A DNA stretch of 64,000 bases from Gaiellasilicea sp037721555 (GTDB lineage Bacteria > Actinomycetota > Thermoleophilia > Gaiellales > Gaiellaceae), in assembly GCA_037721555.1 (NCBI GenBank), contig JBBJOI010000001.1, positions 62,001 to 126,000 on the forward strand, written 5' to 3'. Positions 1-7,948 of this stretch are shown piece by piece. The translations under genes and the position numbers were made by a program. The stretch's first letter is position 1. The number at the start of each line of letters is the position of its first letter. Under the pieces are notes generated by a model, which did not search any database, was not told the DNA's origin, and was given only the letters and a program-made list of their open reading frames with translations.

Positions 1-65
1 CGCTCGAGGCACACGTGGGCATGGTCGACGTACGCCTGCTCGGCCGGCAGGTCTGGGTGAGACAC
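1..65 (-). CDS. HelD-like helicase, N-terminal fragment
   Basis: A GTG at 63-65 (or another at 66-68) opens a frame that runs off the left window edge with about 21 residues, beginning VSHPDLPAEQAYVDHAHVC. The pattern E-Q-x-Y-V-D-x-A near the N-terminus is typical of actinobacterial HelD/UvrD-like RNA polymerase-recycling helicases. It lies downstream of ruvB on the same strand. Only the first residues are visible, so the family call is tentative. Confidence 0.4.
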   Translation of the reverse strand, partial: MSHPDLPAEQAYVDHAHVCLE

Positions 66-141
66 CACCCGAGCCTACCGCGCTGAAACGGTGACCGGAG
101 CGACTTTCAGGGTTCTCTTGCGCGGTCGCTTGCGCCGCTTT

Positions 142-1191
142 TCAGCGGTCTTGCGCGAAGGGGATCCGCTCCTGCGAATCCCGTTCTGGCGCGGAGAGAG
201 CAGCCCCGATGTGCACGCGGCCGAGCTTCGTGATCACGCGGCCGCGAGGCGTTCGCTGCAGGAACCCGAGCTGCAGCAGGTACGGCTCGTAGACGTCCTC
301 GATCGTGTCCGTCTCCTCGCCCAGCGTGACGGCGAGCGTCGAGAGGCCGACGGGTCCGCCGTCGAACTTGTGCGCGATCGCGCGCAGGAGCTCTCGGTCG
401 GTCGCCTCGAGCCCCTCGTCGTCGACCTCCAGCAGGTCGAGAGCCTCCTGTGCGATCGCGTTCGTCACGGCACCGTTGTGCCGCACCTCTGCCACGTCGC
501 GCACACGCCGGAGGATCCGGTTGGCGATACGCGGCGTCCCGCGCGAGCGCCGCGCGATCTCACCGGCCGCATCGTCCTCGATCGTGACGCCGAGGATGCC
601 GGCGGAGCGACGGACGATCGCCGTCAGCTGCTCCGCATCGTAATAGCCCAGCCTGAACGTCATGCCGAAGCGGTCGCGCAGCGGGGTCGTCAGGAGACCG
701 GTGCGGGTCGTCGCGCCCACGAGCGTGAACGACGGCAGGTCGAGCGTCAGCGTCCGCGCCGCCGGACCCTGGCCGACGATGATGTCGAGCCGGAAGTCCT
801 CGAGCGCCGGATACAGGATCTCCTCGATCGCCCGGTTGACGCGGTGGATCTCGTCGACGAAGAGGACGTCGCGCTCCTCGAGGCCCGTGAGGATCGCGGC
901 CATGTCGCCCTTGCGCTCCAGCGCTGGTCCAGCGACCGTGCGGATGCCGACGCCGAGCTCCTCCCGCACGATCTGGGCTAGGGTCGTCTTGCCGAGACCG
1001 GGCGGCCCGACGAGCAGCACATGGTCGAGCGCCTCGCCGCGCGCCTTCGCTGCCGCCAACGCAATCGCAAGCTGCTCCTTGACGCTCTCCTGCCCGACGA
1101 AGTCCGCAAGGCAGCGCGGCCGCAGCGAGCGCTCGAGCTCGTCCGCGCTCGCATCTTCTTCGAGGGCGGGCGTGAGGAGACCGCTCCTCAT
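142..1191 (-). CDS. ruvB: Holliday junction branch migration ATPase RuvB
   Basis: RuvB is the hexameric AAA+ motor that drives Holliday junction branch migration with RuvA and hands junctions to RuvC. The 349-aa protein has Walker A GPPGLGKTT at 62-70, Walker B with DEIHR at 113-117, the sensor segment GATTRTGLLTTPLRDRFG, and a C-terminal winged helix ending in the RTPRGR stretch. Length is normal for the family. Its ATG overlaps the ruvA stop (ATGA), so the two are translationally coupled in a ruvC-ruvA-ruvB operon. Confidence 0.97.
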   Translation of the reverse strand: MRSGLLTPALEEDASADELERSLRPRCLADFVGQESVKEQLAIALAAAKARGEALDHVLLVGPPGLGKTTLAQIVREELGVGIRTVAGPALERKGDMAAILTGLEERDVLFVDEIHRVNRAIEEILYPALEDFRLDIIVGQGPAARTLTLDLPSFTLVGATTRTGLLTTPLRDRFGMTFRLGYYDAEQLTAIVRRSAGILGVTIEDDAAGEIARRSRGTPRIANRILRRVRDVAEVRHNGAVTNAIAQEALDLLEVDDEGLEATDRELLRAIAHKFDGGPVGLSTLAVTLGEETDTIEDVYEPYLLQLGFLQRTPRGRVITKLGRVHIGAALSAPERDSQERIPFAQDR

Positions 1192-1757
1192 GCCGCCGCC
1201 TTGAGGGCGAGCCGCACGCGCTCCTGCGGCGGGAGCTCCGCGTCGACCGCCGCCAGTGCCTGCTCCGCTTCGCCGAGCGAGTAACCGAGCTCGACGAGGG
1301 CCTCGCGGGCGGTGACGTGCTCGTCGGTACCGCTGGCGGCGACCGGCGCCAGGTCTTCCGCGGCGAGCTTGCCCTTCAGCTCGAGCACGATCCGCTCGGC
1401 GGTCTTCTTGCCGATCCCGGGGATCGCCTGGAAGCGGGCTGCGTCCTCACGGGCGATCGCGCGACGCAGGTCTGCTGTGGCCGAGCCGGAGACGATCGCG
1501 AGGGCGACTTTCGGGCCGATGCCGTTGACGGTCAGGAGCTGGGTGAAGAGCTCGCGCTCTGCGGCGTCGGCGAAGCCGTACAGCTGCAGAGCATCCTCCC
1601 GTACGTGGAGATAGGTCTCGACGACCAGCTCACCGCTTCCGTTCGCTCGACGAAGTGCTGCCGACGAGGCCGCGACGAGGTAGCCGACGCCGTTGACGTC
1701 GAGGACGAGGCCTTCCACCGACCGTGAGACCGGAATACCGCGCAGCCTCGAGATCAC
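1188..1757 (-). CDS. ruvA: Holliday junction DNA-binding protein RuvA
   Basis: RuvA binds the four-way junction as a tetramer and recruits RuvB. The 189-aa protein starts at a GTG (1757) reading VISRLRG. It has the OB-fold N-terminus, two helix-hairpin-helix motifs (VNGIGPKVALAI at about 77-88 and IPGIGKKTAERI at about 112-123) and a C-terminal RuvB-binding domain (ALVELGYS). The start is fixed by a GTGA overlap with the ruvC stop; a longer open frame upstream is only antisense extension. Confidence 0.95.
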   Translation of the reverse strand: MISRLRGIPVSRSVEGLVLDVNGVGYLVAASSAALRRANGSGELVVETYLHVREDALQLYGFADAAERELFTQLLTVNGIGPKVALAIVSGSATADLRRAIAREDAARFQAIPGIGKKTAERIVLELKGKLAAEDLAPVAASGTDEHVTAREALVELGYSLGEAEQALAAVDAELPPQERVRLALKAAA

Positions 1758-2269
1758 GGTGCTCCCTTTACCCCCGCCACCTCGCGGGCAATCTTGAGGA
1801 GCGGCGGCGCCAGCGCATGGCAGATCGCGACGGCAAGAGCGTCGGAAGCGTGGTTCGGGGTCGGCAGCGCGTCGAGAGCGAGGATCGCGCGCACCATCCG
1901 CTGTACCTGCGCCTTCTCGGCACGGCCGTAGCCGCAGACCGCTTGCTTGACGCGGGCGGGCGCGTACTCGCTGCACTCGACGCCGACCGTCGCGGCTGCG
2001 ACGAGGACGGCGCCTCGTGCCTGCCCGACGGAGAGCGCGATGCGGGCGTCGGCTCCCACGAACGACTCTTCCAGCGCGACGGCGACCGGCTCGTGCTCCG
2101 CAATGAGGCTCTGCACGCGCTCGAAGGTCGTCCTGAGGCGGAGCTCCGGGCGCTCGCCCGCAGGCGTTTGCCACCAGCCGTGGTCGATGGCCCGGAGACG
2201 TCCGCCGTCTCCCTCCACGATCCCGTATCCGCACGTCGCCGTCCCTGGGTCGATGCCGAGAACCCTCAC
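1754..2269 (-). CDS. ruvC: Holliday junction resolvase RuvC
   Basis: RuvC is the dimeric Mg2+-dependent endonuclease that resolves Holliday junctions. The protein has 171 aa, starts with GTG and shows the RNase H-fold catalytic acids: D7 in GIDPGTATCGYG, the glutamates of ALEESFVG, and the aspartates in ALDALPTPNHASDALA. It is the promoter-proximal gene of ruvCAB and is divergent from the FHA gene about 105 bp to the right, so the ruvCAB promoter should lie at about 2270-2374. Confidence 0.95.
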   Translation of the reverse strand: MRVLGIDPGTATCGYGIVEGDGGRLRAIDHGWWQTPAGERPELRLRTTFERVQSLIAEHEPVAVALEESFVGADARIALSVGQARGAVLVAAATVGVECSEYAPARVKQAVCGYGRAEKAQVQRMVRAILALDALPTPNHASDALAVAICHALAPPLLKIAREVAGVKGAP

Positions 2270-2374
2270 GCGGAGAGGTTAGGCGGCAGGCCGGACGTTC
2301 CTGCGCGGGCGGTACCAGCGGCTCACCGAAGTGTCCGAGGCGTCGAATCATGGCGTTTGTGGTACCTGCGGATC

Positions 2375-2961
2375 ATGGAGGACCAGGGTGTGCTCCTCGC
2401 GGAGGGAGAGGAACATCGGCTCCGCCACGAGCTCTCAATCGGGCGCGGAGAGGAGAACGACATCGTTCTCACCGAGCCCGCCGTGAGCAGGCGGCATGCC
2501 AGGCTGTCTGGCTGGAGTCGCGCTGGCTCGTCGAGGATCGCGGGAGCGCCAACGGCACCTTCGTGAACGACGCACGGGTTCCGTTCGGGTCGCCGCACCC
2601 GCTCAGGCATGGCGATCGGATCGGCGTCGGCGGTGCGACGCTGCTCTTCTCCTGGCCCGTTCAGCGCGACGATCCGGATCGCACCAACGAGTTCGACGCG
2701 ATCGAACCCCGAACGATCGAGCTGACCCCCTTCCAGCTTCAGCTCGTCCGCGCCCTGTGCGGCGCTTGGATCGGCGCGCGGAGTCTCGACCGCATGCCGA
2801 CGAACGAGGAGATCGCCGCCTACCTCGGAACCCCTGATGCAGTGGGCTCGGTCAAGGCCGGCCTGCGCCGAACCTATGCGAAGGCTGGTCTCTCGGAGCT
2901 GCCGCCGCACGCCAAGCGACGTGCATTGTGTCGCCTCGGCCGGGCGTACGGCTGGTTCTGA
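2375..2961 (+). pseudogene. FHA-domain protein with C-terminal winged helix, frameshifted
   Basis: FHA domains bind phosphothreonine in Ser/Thr kinase signalling. Two frames make one protein. The first (from ATG 2375) gives the phosphopeptide-binding half with IGRGEENDIVL and SRRHARL. The second gives VEDRGSANGTFVND, strand-rich FHA remainder and a C-terminal region (LTPFQLQLVRAL to RAYGWF) resembling a LuxR-like helix-turn-helix (NEEIAAYLG). The frames join at about 2505, where one missing base in CTGTCTGG would restore RHARLVWLES. It is either a real single-base lesion or a sequencing error; the rest looks intact. Confidence 0.75.
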
Positions 2962-3158
2962 ACGGCTCGTTCTCAGGCTAGGTCACCCGACGTCACCTGG
3001 GTGACGATTTACCGGCGGGGCGTTTTCGCGTGCACCGATTCGGAGATTCAGTAAGCACGGACCCGCCGGCGCTTATGAGCTTCGACTCAGACGGCCCGCG
3101 CGGAACAGGCGGCGGTCAGCAGAGCCGCTAGCTCGGGGGGCGGAAGCCGAACGGGGCA

Positions 3159-3187
3159 GCGTCGCCCCTGCTGGGGCAGGGCGACGC
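3159..3187 (-). terminator. Hairpin downstream of yebC
   Basis: A 9-bp perfect stem (gcgtcgccc / gggcgacgc) with an 11-nt loop lies about 45 bp past the yebC stop. No T-run follows on the minus strand, so it may be a factor-assisted terminator or 3' stabilising hairpin. Nothing gene-like is seen in the rest of 2962-3231. Confidence 0.4.
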
Positions 3188-3231
3188 CGCCTCGTCGGTT
3201 TCCCGGAGGCAGCACCTACCTGCCCGCAGCG

Positions 3232-3987
3232 CTACGAGACAGCGGCTTCCAGCACCTGATCCGAGATGTCGAAGTTTGCCCAGACGTCCTGGATGTCGTC
3301 GTTCTCCTCGAGGGCGTCGATCAGCCGAACGAGCTTCTTCGCCGCAGACTCCTCGGCCACCTCGACGGTCGTCTTCGGCACCATCGAGAGCTCGGCGGAG
3401 GAGACCCTGATCCCCGCTGCCTCGATCGCCTGTCGAACAGCAACGAGGTGCTCGGGCCCCGAGGAGACCTGGAAGACGGTGCCGTCGCGCTCGACGTCGT
3501 CCGCGCCCCCCTCGGCGGCTGCGAGTGTCAGCTCGTCCTCGTCGACGGCCTCCGAGTCGACGAGAACGAGCCCGCGTCGTTCGAACAGCCACGCCACCGC
3601 GCCCGTCGTACCGAGGTTGCCCCCATGCTTTGCGAAGAGGTTTCGGACGTCCGCCGCAGTCCGGTTGCGATTGTCGGTGAGAGCCTCGACCAGCACCGCG
3701 ACGCCGTCCGGCCCGTAGCCTTCGTAGACAACGGTTTCGAATGCAGAAGCAGACGCGTCCGCGCCGGAACCCTTCGCGATCGCCCGCTCGATGTTGTCCT
3801 TCGGCATCGAGTAGCTCCTGGCCTTCTCGACCGCATTTTGGAGGGAGAGGTTCGCGGTCGGATCGGGCCCCCCCTCCTTTGCCGCCACGATGATCGCCCG
3901 CGAGAGCTTCGTGAAGAGCTGCCCGCGCTTGGCGTCGGCGGCTCCCTTCTTGTGCTTGATCGAGGACCACTTGCTATGACCGGACAC
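3232..3987 (-). CDS. yebC: YebC/PmpR family protein
   Basis: YebC-family proteins act at the ribosome to relieve stalling at polyproline-like stretches in some members, and as transcriptional regulators in others. The 251-aa protein begins with the invariant MSGHSKWSSIKHKKGAADAK and keeps GGNLGTTGAVAWLF in the middle. Length is typical. It overlaps the end of pdxT by 14 bp on the same strand, so it is probably expressed with the PLP synthase gene; it is close to ruvCAB as in many actinobacteria. Confidence 0.95.
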   Translation of the reverse strand: MSGHSKWSSIKHKKGAADAKRGQLFTKLSRAIIVAAKEGGPDPTANLSLQNAVEKARSYSMPKDNIERAIAKGSGADASASAFETVVYEGYGPDGVAVLVEALTDNRNRTAADVRNLFAKHGGNLGTTGAVAWLFERRGLVLVDSEAVDEDELTLAAAEGGADDVERDGTVFQVSSGPEHLVAVRQAIEAAGIRVSSAELSMVPKTTVEVAEESAAKKLVRLIDALEENDDIQDVWANFDISDQVLEAAVS

Positions 3988-4528
3988 GCTGCTCCTCCCG
4001 TACGAGATCCAAGAACCCCTCGTGCACCCGAGTGTCCTCCGTCAACTCCGGGTGAAACGACGCCACTAGAATACGGCCGTCGCGCAGGAGGACCGGCATC
4101 CCCTCATGCTCCGCCAAGATCTCGACCCCCGGGCCCCAGTAGACGACTCGCGGCGCCCTGATGAAGACACCGCGCAGCGGTCGGTCGTCGCCGACGAGCT
4201 CGAGGTCAGCCTCGAAGCTCCGGCTCTGGCGGCCGTACGCGTTGCGGTCTACCTCGACGTCGGCAAGGCCCAGGTGCGCTCGATCGAGCAGGATCATGCC
4301 CGCACAGGTACCGAACACGGCACCCCGGAAAGCACGCAGCGCATCCTCGAGTCCGTAGAGCTGCATCAAGCGCGTGATCGCCGTCGACTCGCCGCCGGGA
4401 ATGATGAGGCCATCCAGCCCGTCGAGTTGATCAGGCAACCGGACCTCCACGACGTCCACGCCGAGCTCTCGTAAGAGTGCCGCGTGCTCGCGGAAGTTGC
4501 CCTGGAGTGACAGAACTCCAACCTTCAT
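3974..4528 (-). CDS. pdxT: Pyridoxal 5'-phosphate synthase glutaminase subunit PdxT
   Basis: PdxT is the class I glutaminase that channels ammonia to PdxS. The 184-aa protein has PGGESTA at about 44-50, nucleophile C75 in FGTCAGMIL, and H159/E161 in FHPELTED, completing the triad. It starts at ATG 4528. It is separated from pdxS by 327 bp that contain a duplicated GC-rich element, which is unusual because pdxST is normally tightly coupled. Confidence 0.96.
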   Translation of the reverse strand: MKVGVLSLQGNFREHAALLRELGVDVVEVRLPDQLDGLDGLIIPGGESTAITRLMQLYGLEDALRAFRGAVFGTCAGMILLDRAHLGLADVEVDRNAYGRQSRSFEADLELVGDDRPLRGVFIRAPRVVYWGPGVEILAEHEGMPVLLRDGRILVASFHPELTEDTRVHEGFLDLVREEQRVRS

Positions 4529-4568
4529 GTCGTGATAGTAGTTTTCGCCCGCTCGGAAGCCCCGCAGT

Positions 4569-4672
4569 CGGAGGGGAGAGGCCGAGAGGCCGGACCCCGA
4601 GAGCCGCGTGCGCTCAGGCGCGCGAGGCGGCGCCGGGCGGTCCGCTCCGCCGGTCAGGAGGCGACACCGGCC
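4569..4672. repeat. Direct repeat copy 1 between pdxT and pdxS
   Basis: About 104 bp starting cggagggg and containing gagagccgcgtgcgctcagg. It matches 4736-4840 with only a handful of differences, 167 bp apart. GC-rich inverted segments (gccgggcgg / ccgctccgccgg) give it hairpin potential. No reading frame is shared that looks coding. It fills most of the pdxS-pdxT gap. Confidence 0.8.
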
Positions 4673-4735
4673 CTGAGCACCGGCAGGAACGATTACGCGG
4701 CCCGCGTCTCTGGCGCGTGGCTGAGCGTGCGCGGC

Positions 4736-4840
4736 CGGAGGGGGTAGGCCGAGAGGCCAGACCCGGAGAGCCGCGTGCGCTCAGGCGCGCGAGGCGGCGC
4801 CGGGCGGCCGGCTCCGCCGGCCGGGGAGGCGACGTCGGCC
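4736..4840. repeat. Direct repeat copy 2 between pdxT and pdxS
   Basis: Second copy of the element at 4569-4672. It ends 16 bp before the pdxS stop codon. The conserved core from gagagccgcg to gcgccgggcgg is identical in both. In copy 2 the hairpin arms (ggccggctccgccggcc) are more perfectly self-complementary than in copy 1, so on the pdxS transcript it could act as a 3' stem-loop or attenuator. Confidence 0.8.
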
Positions 4841-4855
4841 AGAGGCGCGGCGGGG

Positions 4856-5740
4856 CTACCAGCCTCGGGTTTCGAGCAGCTGCTCGGGGGCGAGCTCGGC
4901 GGCGGAGATGCCGACCATGGGCTCGCCGAGCCCAGCGGAGACGCGCGCCAGGATCTCGGCGTCGCGGAAGTGCGTGGTGGCCTCGACGATCGCCTTCGCG
5001 CGGAGCGCCGGGTCGCCTGACTTGAAGATGCCCGAGCCGACGAAGACACCGTCAGCCCCGAGCTGCATGCAGAGCGCGGCGTCGGCAGGCGTTGCGATTC
5101 CGCCCGCTGTGAACGTCACGACCGGCAGCCGTCCGTGCTCGGCCACCCAGCGGACGAGCTCGTAGGGGGCGCGGAGCTCCTTCGCCTCGGCAAAGAGCTC
5201 CTCCGGCCGCAGGGCGCCGAGGCGGCGGATGCCGCCGTAGACAGCGCGCATGTGCGTGACGGCGTTGACCACGTCACCCGTCCCGGCCTCGCCCTTCGTA
5301 CGGATCATCGCTGCGCCCTCCGCAATGCGGCGAAGCGCCTCGCCGAGATTCGTGGCACCACAGACGAACGGGATCGTGAAGTGCCATTTCTCGACATGGT
5401 GAGCGACGTCCGCGGGCGTCAGCACCTCCGACTCGTCGATGTAGTCGATCTCGAGCGCCTGCAGGATCTGCGCCTCGACGAAATGACCGATGCGGCACTT
5501 AGCCATGACCGGGATCGACACCGCCTCCTGAATCTCCTGAACCATCGCCGGATCCGACATGCGGGCGACGCCCCCGTCACGGCGGATGTCGGCCGGCACG
5601 CGCTCGAGCGCCATCACGGCGACAGCACCGGAGTCCTCGGCGATCCGGGCCTGCTCGGCGTCGACGACATCCATGATCACCCCGCCCTTGAGCATCTCGG
5701 CAAGGCCGCTCTTGACGCGCATCGTCCCGGTTTCGCTCAC
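4856..5740 (-). CDS. pdxS: Pyridoxal 5'-phosphate synthase subunit PdxS
   Basis: PdxS condenses ribose 5-phosphate, glyceraldehyde 3-phosphate and ammonia into PLP in a dodecamer. The 294-aa TIM-barrel protein has the two catalytic lysines, K81 in VMAKCRIGHF and K149 in MIRTKGEAGTG, plus the phosphate loop FTAGGIATPADAA. Length and start (MSETGTMRVK) are typical. It is the first gene of a pdxS-pdxT-yebC series on the minus strand. Confidence 0.97.
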   Translation of the reverse strand: MSETGTMRVKSGLAEMLKGGVIMDVVDAEQARIAEDSGAVAVMALERVPADIRRDGGVARMSDPAMVQEIQEAVSIPVMAKCRIGHFVEAQILQALEIDYIDESEVLTPADVAHHVEKWHFTIPFVCGATNLGEALRRIAEGAAMIRTKGEAGTGDVVNAVTHMRAVYGGIRRLGALRPEELFAEAKELRAPYELVRWVAEHGRLPVVTFTAGGIATPADAALCMQLGADGVFVGSGIFKSGDPALRAKAIVEATTHFRDAEILARVSAGLGEPMVGISAAELAPEQLLETRGW

Positions 5741-5981
5741 AGATTGAGTCTACCCATCCGGTATCAGGGAACCGGCTGCGAGATCGAATCGGTGGCGAGC
5801 GCGCGAAATCCTGTCACAGCCCGTGCGCTGATTGGATCCTGACACCCATTCGAGTGATCTTCTGACCCACAGATCCCTCGTCCAGGGGATCTTTCGAGCG
5901 CTGCTCCCGAACCCGGACTACAAGGAACTCATGCCACCGGCTGTCGGTGGGAGGACGCAACTGCGGCTTTGGGGGGATTTC

Positions 5982-7088
5982 ATGAAGCGAGTACTTCTTT
6001 CGGTGGCCGGCGCTGCTCTGGCGTCGGTTGCCTTCTCGGCATCGGCGCTCGCCGGGAATGGGGACCACGTCGTCGTCGGGCCGGCGGGTTACGCGCTCGG
6101 CCAGAACACGCTGGTGCTGGCCGGCGGAGCGCCCGTCCCGGTTGTCGGGCCGGGGGACCACGTCGTGATCTGTCACGCCCTCGGTGAGGACAACAAGGAC
6201 ACCTACATCCAGATCGCACCGTCGGCAGGCGTCGTGTTCGGCCACGCTGGGGAGGGGCACCAGCTCGGCGAGGACATCATCCCGCCGTTCCGCTATCAGC
6301 CGAACGGGAACGGCAGAGACGAAGACGATTCGCTCGCCGCGGGCCAGAACTGGGACGCCGCGCACATCCTCATCTATGAGAACGGCTGCGCCGCTCTTCC
6401 GCCTGCACCCGTCGACGTGTGCCCGAACCTGGAGGGCATGCAGGAGAGTGTGCCGGCGGGAATGGTCAAGAACGAGGCCGGCAACTGCGTACCGCTGGTG
6501 GTTCCGGTACCGGCAACGGACGTCTGCCCGAACATCGCCGGCGACCAGTCCTCGGTGCCTACAGGGATGGTTAAGGAGTCGAGCGGCGACTGTGTGACGC
6601 CGACGCCTGCGCCGCTGCCGATCGTGGTGGTGACGGATGTCTGCCCGAACCTGGAGGGCATGCAGGCGAGCGTGCCTGCGGGGATGGTCAAAGACTCTGC
6701 GGGTACCTGCCTCGTCGTTCAGTCGAGCACGCCCCGAGCGGACACCCCGGCAGCAGTTTCGACACCCTCGACGCCGGCTGCCGGGAACACCGCGGCTGTC
6801 GAGAACACCCCCGCTGTCGAGAACACCCCGGCGGCAGTTTCGACGCCCTCGACACCGGCCGCCAGCCCGCCGACGGCTGCAATTGCGAGCGTGATCACGA
6901 GCGTGATCTCGACCAAGACGCCCGCGGCGGCCAAGCCGAAGGCGAAGGCGAAGGTCAAGGCGAAGGCGAAGGCGAAGGCGAAGGCGAAGGTCAAGGCGAA
7001 GGCGAAGGTCAAGGCGAAGCCGACGCCGCGTCCGAAGCTGAACAAGGCAAAGATCAAGAACCTCCGTGTCCTTCCGTTCACTCCTTAG
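5982..7088 (+). CDS. Secreted repeat protein, likely sortase partner
   Basis: 368 aa from ATG 5982, preceded by a GGGGGG ribosome site. A signal peptide (MKRVLLSVAGAALASVAFSA, cleaved near ALA-G25) is followed by a domain with ICHALG and GEDIIPPF, a pattern seen in actinobacterial surface proteins. Then come three about 25-residue repeats with DVCPN, VPxGMVK and a closing Cys at about 145-169, 180-204 and 219-243. A Pro/Thr-rich spacer and a long Lys-Ala tail follow. The C-terminus is RVLPFTP, resembling LPXTG without Gly or a membrane tail. It overlaps the next gene, a sortase, by 23 bp. Cell-surface location is inferred. Confidence 0.8.
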   Translation: MKRVLLSVAGAALASVAFSASALAGNGDHVVVGPAGYALGQNTLVLAGGAPVPVVGPGDHVVICHALGEDNKDTYIQIAPSAGVVFGHAGEGHQLGEDIIPPFRYQPNGNGRDEDDSLAAGQNWDAAHILIYENGCAALPPAPVDVCPNLEGMQESVPAGMVKNEAGNCVPLVVPVPATDVCPNIAGDQSSVPTGMVKESSGDCVTPTPAPLPIVVVTDVCPNLEGMQASVPAGMVKDSAGTCLVVQSSTPRADTPAAVSTPSTPAAGNTAAVENTPAVENTPAAVSTPSTPAASPPTAAIASVITSVISTKTPAAAKPKAKAKVKAKAKAKAKAKVKAKAKVKAKPTPRPKLNKAKIKNLRVLPFTP

Positions 7089-7476
7089 GGCACTCGTCGT
7101 CGTCGGGACGGGGCTGGCATTTGCCAGTCCCGTCACGGCGGCGCCGTCACCGCGGCTCGTGATCCCGCGGCTGCACCTCGACGTGCCGGTGGCTTCGCAG
7201 CTCGAGGGCGGCCCCAGGCTGTACTACCGCGACCAGGACACGATCGGCATCGCAGGGCACAGGACGACGCACACGCATCCGTTCCTGCACCTCCCGAAGC
7301 TCCGTCGTGGCGACCAGATCCGGCTCGGCAGGACGCGCTACGAAGTGAGACGAAGCGTTGTGGTACGGCCGACCGAGCTCTGGGTGTTGCGTTACACCGG
7401 TCTCGTGCTCTCGGCCTGCCATCCCGCCGGCAGCGCCAAATTCCGGTACGTCGTGTTCGCGGCGCGAGTCTCCTAG
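7066..7476 (+). CDS. Sortase, class E-like
   Basis: Sortases are cysteine transpeptidases that anchor or cross-link surface proteins. This 136-aa protein starts with GTG 7066. It has a hydrophobic N-terminal anchor (residues about 6-26) and the catalytic set H65 (IAGHRTTH), C118 (LVLSACHP) and R127 (KFRYVVFAA). It is shorter than most class E sortases (about 200 aa), having little between anchor and barrel. Translational overlap with the secreted repeat protein suggests that protein is its substrate or partner. Confidence 0.88.
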   Translation: MSFRSLLRALVVVGTGLAFASPVTAAPSPRLVIPRLHLDVPVASQLEGGPRLYYRDQDTIGIAGHRTTHTHPFLHLPKLRRGDQIRLGRTRYEVRRSVVVRPTELWVLRYTGLVLSACHPAGSAKFRYVVFAARVS

Positions 7477-7488
7477 GGCCGGCTCGAC

Positions 7489-7641
7489 ATGAGGCTTTTG
7501 CAATGCCTGACCTGCGACTCTGGTGCTTGCGAGTTCGAAAGAGGCTGGCGCGCCTACCGGCTGGACGCGGAACGCGAGACGAACGTCATCGTCCTCTGTC
7601 CCGAGTGCGCCGAGCGTGAGCTCGGCGAAGACAGCTGCTAG
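7489..7641 (+). CDS. Small CxxC-CxxC zinc-ribbon-like protein
   Basis: 50-aa frame from ATG 7489 to TAG 7641, 12 bp after the sortase stop. It begins MRLLQCLTCDSGACEF and has CLTC near the start and CPEC near residue 37-40, the spacing of a zinc knuckle. It ends GEDSC. It is too short for usual gene callers, but the Cys pairs and position in line with the sortase support it. I do not recognise a named family. It is the last gene left of the putative island boundary. Confidence 0.55.
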   Translation: MRLLQCLTCDSGACEFERGWRAYRLDAERETNVIVLCPECAERELGEDSC

Positions 7642-7680
7642 GCGGACGGGCGAACCTCGTTGCGTGCAGCCATTGGCGCG

Positions 7681-7698
7681 ATGGGCCCGCCTGGATTC
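7681..7698. other. Putative attachment site (distal end of island)
   Basis: The 18 bp atgggcccgcctggattc are identical to 31007-31024, the 3' end of the CAU tRNA gene. A copy of a tRNA 3' end at the far side of a block containing a tyrosine integrase is the classic footprint of site-specific integration. It lies directly after the sortase cluster and before decayed genes. Confidence 0.75.
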
Positions 7699-7730
7699 AC
7701 ACGCCTGCAAATGAGCCTTTGTTCGCGTGC

Positions 7731-7755
7731 GTGGGTGCACCGGTGGGGGCACGCC
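7731..7755 (+). promoter_or_regulatory. Tandem GTGGGGGCAC element, candidate integrase arm site
   Basis: gtgggtgcac followed by cggtgggggcacgcc, two near-copies of a decamer. It matches 30908-30932 at 24 of 25 positions. Both copies lie just inside the putative island ends, 33 bp and 75 bp from the 18-bp repeats, as arm-type sites for lambda-like integrases do. The function is inferred. Confidence 0.5.
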
Positions 7756-7948
7756 GCGCGCGCGCTCGCCCGCGCCTGGCATGTTTGGTCGGACCCGGAG
7801 GCGCGCTTGTGGAAGCGCTCGGCTAGGTCTCGCTCGTGGGAGGCTGAGGCGGCGGCTTACGAGCGCTACCGCGTCCCATATGCTCCGTCAACGGCTCGTC
7901 GACGTGTCGAACCACTTGACCGGTCTCAGCGTCCTCAATGTGCTCGGT

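Noticed and set aside
91..981. Long plus-strand open frame opposite ruvB
   Set aside because: Arg-rich shadow of ruvB; no domain, and ruvB on the other strand is unmistakable.
6921..7020. Repeated gcgaaggcgaag tract as a possible microsatellite or CRISPR
   Set aside because: It is in frame and encodes the Lys-Ala tail of the secreted protein; no spacer structure.
7066..7088. Frameshift creating the LPFTP end of the secreted protein
   Set aside because: Considered, but reading past the stop in other frames gives the sortase N-terminus rather than a hydrophobic sorting tail, so a single-base error does not restore a standard LPXTG signal; kept only as a finding.
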